Assembly (NCBI RefSeq): GCF_014192215.1
Contig: NZ_JACHXP010000008.1
Span: forward strand, 1 to 64,000
DNA length: 64,000 nucleotides
Origin: Halomonas cerina
GTDB lineage: Bacteria; Pseudomonadota; Gammaproteobacteria; Pseudomonadales; Halomonadaceae
Direction of reading: 5' to 3'
Every line of letters begins with the position of its first letter. Within the stretch, counting starts at the first letter, position 1. The notes beneath the pieces were generated by a model. That model was not told the DNA's origin and searched no databases. It saw nothing but the letters and a program-made list of their open reading frames with translations. Made by a program: the position numbers and the translations under genes. Of the stretch, positions 1-8,403 are shown piece after piece.

Positions 1-95
1 GGGCTTCGGGCTTCGGGCTTCGGGCTTCGGGCTTCGGGCTTCGGGCTTCGGGCTTCGGGCTTCGGGCTTCGGGCTTCGGGCTTCGGGCTTCGGGC
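1..95. repeat. Heptanucleotide tandem repeat, unit GGGCTTC
   Basis: Thirteen perfect copies of the 7-bp unit GGGCTTC are followed by a partial GGGC. The array begins at the window edge, so it may be longer. It is non-coding and lies beyond the 3' end of the cardiolipin-synthase-like gene. A second 7-bp array of a different unit (GCTCGTA) starts about 30 bp away. The function is unknown; slipped-strand expansion is the likely origin. Confidence 0.95.
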
Positions 96-126
96 AGTCT
101 CCGTCACATCGGGTTCGCTGCCAACC

Positions 127-150
127 GCTCGTAGCTCGTAGCTCGTAGCT
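127..150. repeat. Short heptanucleotide repeat, unit GCTCGTA (3 copies)
   Basis: Three copies of GCTCGTA plus GCT. The stop codon of the minus-strand phospholipase D gene lies at the inner edge of the array. The same unit occurs 13 times at the 3' end of nadA (20417-20511), also touching a stop codon. Confidence 0.9.
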
Positions 151-1312
151 AACGTAGCCGTGTCACCATGGCGTCGAGCACGCCGAACAGCCATTCCTTG
201 AGGCGCTGCATGCGGGGCCGCCGCGACCAGGCCTTGGGGTCGATCTCCCGGCTGGCGGCGAAGTGTCGCTCGAAGAGCGCCGCCACCTCGGCGGCGAAGC
301 GGGTGTCATCCACCTCCTGGTTCGCCTCGAGGTTCCACTGCAGGCTCCAGTGGTCGAAGTTGCAGGACCCCAGGCTCACCCAGTCGTCGGCCAGCGAGAA
401 CTTGGCATGGATGAAGATGGGCTGGAATTCGAAGATCCGCACACCGGCGCGTAGCAGCCGCCCATAGAAGCGCTGCCCGGCATAGCGCACGCCAGGATGG
501 TCGTGGTGGGCGTCGCCGGGCAGTAGTAGGCGCACGTCCATGCCACGCCGGGCCGCCTGCACCAGGCGCCGCCGGAGGCTGAGCGTGGGTACGAAGTAGG
601 GGGTGCAGATCCAGATGCGGCGCTGCGACTCGCCGATTTGACGCTGCAACGAGTGGCGGATCGCCTGGTAGCGGTAGCCCTGCCCCCACACCACGCGACC
701 GCGCATGCCATGGTAGTCCGTATAGACCCGGGGGTGGGCCTCGATCCCCCGCACCAGGGAAGCGTCGCCACGGCCCCGAGTCATCGGCGAGTCCCAGAGA
801 CGACAGAACAGCCGCACCCAGTCGGCGACCACCGGCCCCTCGATACGCACCGCCAGCTCATACCAGGCCTCGAGGAACGCATCCACAGCCCCGAAACCAC
901 CGGTGAAGGCCACCTCGCCGTCCACCACCACCAGCTTGCGATGATCGCGGGTCAGATTGCGGGCCAGGGAGTGGAACCCCAGAGGATTGAACAGCCTGAG
1001 TGCCACCCCGCCGGCTTCCAGCCGACGACGATCCCCGGCCGCCAGGCTCATGGCCCCGTAGCCGTCGAGCAGCAGCAGAACGGTCACGCCCCGTGCCACG
1101 GCCCGCTGTAGGACCTCGATCAACGCCGTGGCCAGGCGCCCCGACTCCATCAGGTAGAGCTCGATCAGGATCGAGTCGCGAGCGTGCTCGATCGCCTCGA
1201 ACATCGCGGGCAGAAACCGTGTCGCCTCGGGCAGCAATGTGAAGTGGTTGCCGTCCCGCCATATACCTTGCATGACCTTCATCCCTGTCGGACACGACGG
1301 GCATTGACGCAT
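149..1312 (-). CDS. Cardiolipin synthase-like phospholipase D family protein
   Basis: A 387-residue protein with two HxKxxxxD (HKD) motifs: HRKLVVVD in the first half and HAKFSLAD near the C-terminus. Each is followed by a G-rich turn (FTGG, GSCNFD). Two HKD motifs and the absence of obvious N-terminal membrane segments fit ClsB-type cardiolipin/phosphatidyl transferases, which join phospholipid head groups at the inner membrane. The ATG at 1312 gives the full length; an ATG eleven codons in (MKVMQG) could be the true start. It is divergent from plsB, the first enzyme of phospholipid synthesis, so the two form a phospholipid locus. ClsB or ClsC subtype cannot be decided by eye. Confidence 0.85.
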   Translation of the reverse strand: MRQCPSCPTGMKVMQGIWRDGNHFTLLPEATRFLPAMFEAIEHARDSILIELYLMESGRLATALIEVLQRAVARGVTVLLLLDGYGAMSLAAGDRRRLEAGGVALRLFNPLGFHSLARNLTRDHRKLVVVDGEVAFTGGFGAVDAFLEAWYELAVRIEGPVVADWVRLFCRLWDSPMTRGRGDASLVRGIEAHPRVYTDYHGMRGRVVWGQGYRYQAIRHSLQRQIGESQRRIWICTPYFVPTLSLRRRLVQAARRGMDVRLLLPGDAHHDHPGVRYAGQRFYGRLLRAGVRIFEFQPIFIHAKFSLADDWVSLGSCNFDHWSLQWNLEANQEVDDTRFAAEVAALFERHFAASREIDPKAWSRRPRMQRLKEWLFGVLDAMVTRLR

Positions 1313-1341
1313 GTTTGTCTAGCCATGGAAAGCCGTCTCGA

Positions 1342-1370
1342 CTGACCGGTCCAGACCGCATCGCTATACT
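1342..1370 (+). promoter_or_regulatory. Possible sigma70 promoter of plsB
   Basis: A -10-like TATACT (1365-1370) lies 17 bp after a -35-like CTGACC (1342-1347). It would start transcription about 25 bp upstream of the plsB ATG. Prediction from consensus only. Confidence 0.45.
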
Positions 1371-1399
1371 GGCCACTCACCCCCGGCGAAGGCGGACCC

Positions 1400-3841
1400 A
1401 TGGCCCCTGCCAGGACCTTGCGCACCCTGCTACGTGTCCCGCTCAAGCGGCTGCTGGCCGCCTGGGTGGAGATTCGATTGATCGAACCTTCCCCCGAGAC
1501 GCTAGACCTCGACCCGGCCCTGCCCACTCTTTATGTCCTGCCCCGCGCCGCGCTCTCCGATACTCTGCTGCTGGAGACGCTGACCCGACGTCACGGCCTG
1601 CCCGGGGCGAGCGGACGCCGTCCTCTTGGGGGGCGCGAGATCGACGCCTGCCTGGCCCTGCCGTCGCCGGCCCGGCGTCGTTGGCGATGGGCCTTTCGCC
1701 CCCGATCTCCTTTCCTGCCGCTGATCGAGGCCTGTCGGGCCAGTGGGCAGGATGTACAGCTGGTACCGGTCAGCGTCTTCTGGGGGCGCGCGCCCGGCAA
1801 ACCGTTCGGCATCTGGCCACTGCTGGCGTCCGACAGTTGGCGACTCACCGGTCGCCTGCGACGCCTGCTGTCGGTGGTGGTCAACGGTCGCGATGTGGAG
1901 GTCTACCTCGGCACACCGCTGCGCCTCGCGGCGCTACTCGATGACCGCGAGACCGAGCTGAACGGGCGCAAGCTCGCCCGTCTGCTGCGCGTCCACTTCC
2001 GGCGCCTGCGCACCCGAGTGCTCGGCCCGGATCTCTCCCATCGGCGAATGCTAATCGAGGGGGTGGTGACGAGCCCTGAGGTACAGCGGGTGATCGACGA
2101 GGTGGCCACGGCCGAACACCAACCGCCGGCACGCCTGGCGCGGCGTGCCCGACGCTACGGACGCGAGATCGCCTCGGACATGACCTATCCGGTGATGCGC
2201 TTCCTCGCCGGGGCGCTGAAGCACCTGTGGAACCGCCTCTACGATGGCGTCGAGGTGCACGGTCTGGCGCGGGTCAAGGCCCTGGCCGGCGACCATACGC
2301 TGGTCTACGTGCCCTGCCACCGCAGCCATATCGACTACCTGCTGCTCTCCTACGTCCTCTACCAGGAGGGGCTGATGCCGCCGCACATCGCCGCCGGGCG
2401 CAACCTGGACATGCCGCTGATCGGACCGCTGCTGCGCCGCGGTGGCGCTTTCTTCATGCGCCGCGGCTTCCGCGACAATCGCCTCTATGGGGCGGTGTTC
2501 AACGAGTACCTGCACCGCCTGCTCGCCAGGGGCCATCCGCTGGAGTACTTCATGGAAGGCGGTCGCTCGCGTAGCGGTCGCCTGCTGCCGGCACGGCCGG
2601 GCCTGCTGGCCATGACCCTGCGCTCCTTCCTGCGCAGTCGCGCGGGGGGCGGCCAGAGCGTGGTCTTCGTGCCGGTCTACCTCGGCTATGAACGGATCCT
2701 GGAGAACGCCAGCTACCAGCGTGAACTGCGCGGCGCGCGTAAGCGCAAGGAGTCGCCGCTGGCGCTGCTCGGCGTACTGGGTCGGCTGCGCCAGCCCTTC
2801 GGCCGGGTCGCGGTCAACATCGGCGATCCGCTGTCGCTGGACACCTTCCTCGACGAACATGCCGCCGACTGGCGCCAGGCATCCGGTACGACACGTCCCG
2901 CCTGGCTCGCCACGGTGGTTCCCCGACTGGGCCGGACACTGGCGCAGCGGATCAACGCCGCCGCCGCCCTCAACCCGGTCAACCTGGTCGCCCTGGCCTT
3001 GCTGGCCACGCCGCACCATGCCCTCGAGGCCAGCCAGCTCGAACGCCAGCTCGCCCTGCTGGTCGCCCTGCAGCGACGCCTCCCCGGGGGACCGGCGCTC
3101 AATCTGCCCGACGGCACGCCCGCCGAGTGGCTGGCCCGGGTGGTGGCGCTGGGCATGGTCGAGCGCCGCACCCACCCCCTGGGTGACCTGGTGGTGGCGA
3201 GTGCCGACCAGGCCGCCCTGCTGGCCTGGTATCGCAACAACGTATTGCACCTCTTCGCCCTGACCGGGCTCACCGCCTTCGCCTTTCGCCACCAGCCGTT
3301 CCATCGGCTCGACGGGCTGGAGGCCCTGCTCGCCCCGGCCTGGCCGAGCCTGGCCCGGGAGCTCTCGGTGGCCTCCCCCCGCCCCCTGCACGAGGCCCTG
3401 GAGAAGACGCTCGAGGCGCTGGCCGCCGAAGGCCTGCTGGAGCGGGAAAGCGATGGCTGGCGCCGGCCCCGGACCTCCCTGGCGGCCGGCGAACGGCTGA
3501 AGATGCTGGGCCGCCTGATGCAGCCCCCGCTGGAGCGTGGTTACCTGCTGCTCTCGGTGCTGCTCGGCGCCCCCTCAGGCCATTTCAGTCGCGAGGCACT
3601 GACCGAGCGCAGCCGCCAGTTGGCCGAGCGACTGGCCCTGCTCACCGGGCGCGATGCGCCGGAATTCTTCGATACCCGGCTGTTCGCCGGGCTGGTGGAG
3701 AGCCTGGTGGAAGACGGCTGGCTGGACGAGCGGCAGGAGCGGCTGTGGTTCGATGACCGCCTGCGCGACGCGGCCTACCGCTCGCAGGCCCTGTTCGACC
3801 CGACCCTGCGCCATCAACTGCAGCTGGTGGCTCGCCCCTGA
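1400..3841 (+). CDS. plsB: Glycerol-3-phosphate 1-O-acyltransferase PlsB
   Basis: An 813-residue protein, the usual PlsB length. PlsB transfers an acyl chain from acyl-ACP or acyl-CoA to sn-glycerol 3-phosphate, the first step of phospholipid synthesis, at the inner membrane. The acyltransferase H(X)4D motif is visible as HRSHID (H307, D312). Further blocks match the family: GAFFMRR for substrate binding and EYFMEGGRSRSG for phosphate binding. The long C-terminal region beyond residue 500 is typical of proteobacterial PlsB. The gene stands alone and converges on rsmJ two bases further on. Confidence 0.95.
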   Translation: MAPARTLRTLLRVPLKRLLAAWVEIRLIEPSPETLDLDPALPTLYVLPRAALSDTLLLETLTRRHGLPGASGRRPLGGREIDACLALPSPARRRWRWAFRPRSPFLPLIEACRASGQDVQLVPVSVFWGRAPGKPFGIWPLLASDSWRLTGRLRRLLSVVVNGRDVEVYLGTPLRLAALLDDRETELNGRKLARLLRVHFRRLRTRVLGPDLSHRRMLIEGVVTSPEVQRVIDEVATAEHQPPARLARRARRYGREIASDMTYPVMRFLAGALKHLWNRLYDGVEVHGLARVKALAGDHTLVYVPCHRSHIDYLLLSYVLYQEGLMPPHIAAGRNLDMPLIGPLLRRGGAFFMRRGFRDNRLYGAVFNEYLHRLLARGHPLEYFMEGGRSRSGRLLPARPGLLAMTLRSFLRSRAGGGQSVVFVPVYLGYERILENASYQRELRGARKRKESPLALLGVLGRLRQPFGRVAVNIGDPLSLDTFLDEHAADWRQASGTTRPAWLATVVPRLGRTLAQRINAAAALNPVNLVALALLATPHHALEASQLERQLALLVALQRRLPGGPALNLPDGTPAEWLARVVALGMVERRTHPLGDLVVASADQAALLAWYRNNVLHLFALTGLTAFAFRHQPFHRLDGLEALLAPAWPSLARELSVASPRPLHEALEKTLEALAAEGLLERESDGWRRPRTSLAAGERLKMLGRLMQPPLERGYLLLSVLLGAPSGHFSREALTERSRQLAERLALLTGRDAPEFFDTRLFAGLVESLVEDGWLDERQERLWFDDRLRDAAYRSQALFDPTLRHQLQLVARP

Positions 3842-3843
3842 GC

Positions 3844-4617
3844 TCAGTCGGCCAGCGCCCGGTGCACATAGAGGTCATAGCGACTGGTCTTGCCCGCGAT
3901 GACATGGCGCGGCGCCGGTCCGGCGATAGGCGGCGCCTTGCGCGGCCGCTTGACCACCACCCGGTGGGTCGCCACGTCCAGGGCAGCCTCCAGCAGGCGC
4001 GGGGCATCCGTGTCGTCACCGGCCAGGTCGCGGAACAGGCGCATTTCCTTCTTGACCAGCGCCGACTTTTCGCGATGGGGGAACATCGGGTCCAGGTGGA
4101 TCACCTGGGGCGTCACGCCACTGTCGACGACTAGCGACACGAGGTCGCGGGAGGCATCGCCATGGGCGAGACACATCCGCGCGGCGATCCTGCGGACCTC
4201 GGGATCGGATGCGGCCCGGGCACGGGCCAGGCCATCCTCCAGCAGCGCGGCGATCGCCGCCACCCGCTCCACCAGCAGTACCTCGGCGCCGAGCGTGGCC
4301 AGCACGAAGGCGTCACGCCCCAGGCCGGCGGTGGCGTCCACCACGCTGGGGGTCACCCCCTTGGCCAGCCCGCAGGCCCGGGCCACCAGCTGGCCACGTC
4401 CCCCGCCGAAGCGCCGCCGATGCGCCGCCTTCCCGGTGACGAAGTCCACCAACAGGGGATGGCCATAGCGCTTGAGGTCGCCGGCCAGCACCAGTCGCCC
4501 ATCGTCGCGGCGCAGCACCAGGGGCGTCGCCTGGCCGGCCGGCGAGGCCTGTTCGGGTAACGACCAGCGCTTGGCCAGCGCGGTTTCCCCCTCGACGGCG
4601 ACCGGCACCTGGGTCAT
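3844..4617 (-). CDS. rsmJ: 16S rRNA (guanine(1516)-N(2))-methyltransferase RsmJ
   Basis: A 257-residue SAM-dependent methyltransferase. [11 protein letters not shown] is the RsmJ version of the glycine-rich SAM-binding motif I, and HLDPMFPHR is the DPMFP-type catalytic motif IV. RsmJ methylates G1516 of 16S rRNA in the cytoplasm. The ATG overlaps the stop of tsaB by four bases (ATGA), so the two are probably translationally coupled. Both are translation-quality genes. Confidence 0.92.
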   Translation of the reverse strand: MTQVPVAVEGETALAKRWSLPEQASPAGQATPLVLRRDDGRLVLAGDLKRYGHPLLVDFVTGKAAHRRRFGGGRGQLVARACGLAKGVTPSVVDATAGLGRDAFVLATLGAEVLLVERVAAIAALLEDGLARARAASDPEVRRIAARMCLAHGDASRDLVSLVVDSGVTPQVIHLDPMFPHREKSALVKKEMRLFRDLAGDDTDAPRLLEAALDVATHRVVVKRPRKAPPIAGPAPRHVIAGKTSRYDLYVHRALAD

Positions 4618-5318
4618 CGGCTCTTCTGCCAGGCGACCCAGTTGCGCAGATAGACCGGCTGCACCTCATGGGCGAGCCGCCCCTCCCCTTCGGCGAAGGC
4701 CTCGGCGGCCAGCAGCACCATGTCCTCGGCGGACGCTTCCATCTCGGGCAGGCACTGGCCCAGCGCGGCCTGGACCTCGGCGGACATGCTGTCCCATAGC
4801 ATCCAGCCTGAGCCGACCCCCACCCAGTCATGGTCGTCATGGCCCAAGGGCAACCGCAACCGTCCGGGGGGCATCACGGCCTCCTCGCTCAGGGCGTCCA
4901 CCCCACCCTCGCGACACTGCCAGGCGGCCACGTAGATCTCGCCCATGCGGGCATCCAGAGCGGTGACCAGGTAGCGGTAATGGTGGCGGCGATGGGCCCC
5001 TAGCGCCAGGGCCTGCAGGGTCGAGACCCCGAGCAGGGGCCGGTCCAGACCGAAGGCCAGCCCCTGGGCGGCCCCGGCGGCGATGCGCAGGCCGGTAAAG
5101 GAGCCCGGGCCCCGGCCATAGGCCACCGCGTCCAGGGCCGACGCCGACAGGCCGGCCTCGGCCAGCACCTCATCGACCATCGGCAGCAGTCGGCGAGTAT
5201 GCTCGCGAGGGGTCAGCGCGAAGCGGGAGAGCAGCTCGTCATCGAGGCCCTCGCGGCGGCGCAGCAGGGCGGCGGAACAGGCGCGCGAGGAGGCATCCAG
5301 GGCCAGCAGGATCGGCAT
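4614..5318 (-). CDS. tsaB: tRNA threonylcarbamoyladenosine biosynthesis protein TsaB
   Basis: A 234-residue ASKHA-fold protein. The N-terminus [15 protein letters not shown] is the family's phosphate-1 region, and [13 protein letters not shown] is the TsaB signature. TsaB partners TsaD and TsaE to make the t6A37 modification of ANN-decoding tRNAs. It lacks the metal-binding histidines of TsaD, as expected. The 3' end overlaps rsmJ by four bases. Confidence 0.95.
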   Translation of the reverse strand: MPILLALDASSRACSAALLRRREGLDDELLSRFALTPREHTRRLLPMVDEVLAEAGLSASALDAVAYGRGPGSFTGLRIAAGAAQGLAFGLDRPLLGVSTLQALALGAHRRHHYRYLVTALDARMGEIYVAAWQCREGGVDALSEEAVMPPGRLRLPLGHDDHDWVGVGSGWMLWDSMSAEVQAALGQCLPEMEASAEDMVLLAAEAFAEGEGRLAHEVQPVYLRNWVAWQKSR

Positions 5319-5378
5319 GAGACAGATATCGTAGCAAGAAATGTCGAGGGCATTATACGCCCGCCATGCCCGACGACG

Positions 5379-5401
5379 AAGGCCCGCACAGGGCGGGCCT
5401 T
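5379..5401 (-). terminator. Hairpin downstream of adk
   Basis: A perfect 9-bp stem (AAGGCCCGC / GCGGGCCTT) with a 5-nt loop lies about 20 bp after the adk stop. It has no strong U-tract on the minus strand, so its efficiency is uncertain. Confidence 0.6.
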
Positions 5402-5423
5402 CGCGACACGGCGGAATGGGGGA

Positions 5424-6209
<786 letters not shown>

Positions 6210-6272
6210 TCATGGCATTAGTCGCTGAATTACACTTTGGTCTCCCGCGACCGGCAATCACCTTGCCCAAAA

Positions 6273-6302
6273 CGACGACGGCGCCGCAGGGCGCCGTCGT
6301 CG
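6273..6302 (-). terminator. Terminator of the aceE-aceF operon
   Basis: A perfect 12-bp GC-rich stem (CGACGACGGCGC / GCGCCGTCGTCG) with a 6-nt loop, followed by TTTT on the minus strand, starts about 20 bp after the aceF stop. Confidence 0.85.
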
Positions 6303-6323
6303 AATCTCCTCACCGGCCGTGCC

Positions 6324-8327
6324 TCACAGCAACAGGCGACGAATGTCGGTGAGCACCTGGCCGAGAAAAGCGGTGAAACGGGCCGCATCGGCGCCGTTGA
6401 CCGCCCGATGGTCATAGGAGAGACACAGCGGCATCATCAGCCGCGGCGCGAAGTCGGCCCCATTCCACACCGGCTTCATCTGCGCCTTGGAGATGCCGAG
6501 GATGGCGACCTCCGGGGCGTTGACGATGGGCGTGAAGGCGGTACCGCCGATCGAGCCCAGGCTGGAGATGGTGAAGCAGCCACCGGTCATCTCCTCGCGC
6601 TTGAGCTTCTTTGACTGCGCCTTGCCGGCCAGCTCCACGGACTCCTTGGCCAACTCGATCAGCGACTTCCGGTCGGCATCGCGGATCACCGGCACCATCA
6701 ACCCGTCCGGGGTATCCACGGCCACCCCGATGTGCACGTACTTCTTGTGCACCACGGTTTCGCCGTCGCTCTTCAGGCTGACGTTGAACTGCGGGAACTT
6801 CTTCAGTGCGAAGGCACAGGCCTTGATCAGGAAGGGCAGCGGCGTGAGCTTGGCGCCCTGGGCCTCGGCCTCGGCCTTCATCGACTTGCGGAAGGCCTCG
6901 AGCTCGGTGATGTCGGCCTCGTCGAACTGGGTCACGTGGGGCAGATTGACCCAGCTGCGGTGCAGGTTGGTGGCGCCCATCTTCATCAGGCGCCCCATGG
7001 GCTTTTCTTCCACCTCGCCGAACTGGCTGAAATCCTGATCCGGGATCGGCGGGATGCCGCCCCCCGCCTGGGCCGCCGGCGCGGCGGCCGGGGCCTGGGC
7101 CTTGCCCGCCATCACCTGCTTGACGTAGGCGTGGACGTCTTCCTTGAGCACTCGGTCCTTGGGCCCGCTAGGCTTGACCATCCCCAGGTCGACGCCGAGC
7201 TCACGGGCCAGCATGCGCACCGCCGGACCGGCGTGGACCAACTTGCTATCGCGGGGCTTGTGGGCCGCCATCTGGGCCTCGGGGCTCGGTGAGCCCGAGG
7301 GTGTGGCCGACGGCTTGTCGGCACTGGGGGCCGGTGCCTCGGCCGGCTTCGCCGCGCCTTGCTGTGGCGCCGCCTTCTGGGGCGCGGGCTTGCTGCCGGC
7401 CACCGGGGTGCCGGCCACCTCGATATAGCCGATCAGGTCGCCCTCGGAGACGGTGTCACCCTCCTTGACGGTCAGCTCGATGAGCTTGCCCTTGTAGGGG
7501 CTCGGCACGTCCATGGAGGCCTTATCGGACTCCAGGGTGATCAGCGGGTCCTCTTCCTCGACCTCATCGCCGGCGCTGGCCGCGATCTCGATGATCGGCA
7601 CATCGCTGGACCCCGAGAGATCCGGCACGCGGATTTCCTTGCGCTCCGGCTCGCCGGAAGACGCTTCTTCCTCTTGCGGCTCGGGCTTCTCCGCCTCAGG
7701 CGCGGCGGCAGCAGGCGCCTCGGACGGAGCTTCATCACTCCCCTCTCCCGCGACTTCCATGGTGCCGATGACGTCGCCCTCGGAAACGGTGTCCCCTTCC
7801 TTGACCGTCAGGCTGACCAGCTTGCCGGCATGGGGGCTCGGCACGTCCATGGAGGCCTTGTCGGACTCCAGGGTGATCAGGGTATCTTCCTCGGCGACCT
7901 CATCGCCTTCGGCCACCGCCACCTCGATGATCTCCACATCGGAGGAGCCGCCGAGATCGGGCACCTTGATGTCTACGGTACGGCTGCCGCCAGCCTTGGC
8001 CGCGGGCTTCTCCGCCTCGGGCGCCTTCTCGCGCTCGGCCGCCGGGGCCTCGGCAGTCTCGCCGGCCTCACCGCCGGCATCGCCACTCCCCTCGGCCTCG
8101 AGTTCGACGATATCGTCGCCCTCTGAGACGCTGTCGCCCTCCTTGACCAGCACCTTCAGTACCTTGCCGCCCTTGGGGGCCGGCACGTCCATGCTGGCCT
8201 TGTCGGACTCCAGCGTGATCAGGGTGTCCTCGGGCTCGATGACGTCGCCTTCCGACACCGCGATCTCGATGATTTCCACATCGGTATCGCCACCGATGTC
8301 GGGCACTTTGATGATTTCGCTACTCAA
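6324..8327 (-). CDS. aceF: Pyruvate dehydrogenase E2, dihydrolipoyllysine acetyltransferase
   Basis: A 667-residue E2 core of the pyruvate dehydrogenase complex, moving acetyl groups from lipoate to CoA. Three tandem lipoyl domains are visible, each with the lipoylation motif DKASMDVP, joined by Ala/Pro/Glu-rich linkers. A peripheral subunit-binding domain (about residues 365-405) and the catalytic acyltransferase domain follow. The active site reads DHRAVNG with H640; N644 replaces the D of the classic DHRxxDG motif, a variant known in Azotobacter and Pseudomonas E2p. It lies 76 bp downstream of aceE and the pair ends at a strong terminator. Confidence 0.95.
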   Translation of the reverse strand: MSSEIIKVPDIGGDTDVEIIEIAVSEGDVIEPEDTLITLESDKASMDVPAPKGGKVLKVLVKEGDSVSEGDDIVELEAEGSGDAGGEAGETAEAPAAEREKAPEAEKPAAKAGGSRTVDIKVPDLGGSSDVEIIEVAVAEGDEVAEEDTLITLESDKASMDVPSPHAGKLVSLTVKEGDTVSEGDVIGTMEVAGEGSDEAPSEAPAAAAPEAEKPEPQEEEASSGEPERKEIRVPDLSGSSDVPIIEIAASAGDEVEEEDPLITLESDKASMDVPSPYKGKLIELTVKEGDTVSEGDLIGYIEVAGTPVAGSKPAPQKAAPQQGAAKPAEAPAPSADKPSATPSGSPSPEAQMAAHKPRDSKLVHAGPAVRMLARELGVDLGMVKPSGPKDRVLKEDVHAYVKQVMAGKAQAPAAAPAAQAGGGIPPIPDQDFSQFGEVEEKPMGRLMKMGATNLHRSWVNLPHVTQFDEADITELEAFRKSMKAEAEAQGAKLTPLPFLIKACAFALKKFPQFNVSLKSDGETVVHKKYVHIGVAVDTPDGLMVPVIRDADRKSLIELAKESVELAGKAQSKKLKREEMTGGCFTISSLGSIGGTAFTPIVNAPEVAILGISKAQMKPVWNGADFAPRLMMPLCLSYDHRAVNGADAARFTAFLGQVLTDIRRLLL

Positions 8328-8403
8328 GGTCGCGCTCCTTCAAACTCTTGACGGGGGCGGGTCCCTCGGGCCCGCCATGCCACCGGATCAGCCGGTCGAC
8401 GCC

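Noticed and set aside
1..95. CRISPR array
   Set aside because: The units are contiguous 7-mers with no spacers, so it is a microsatellite.
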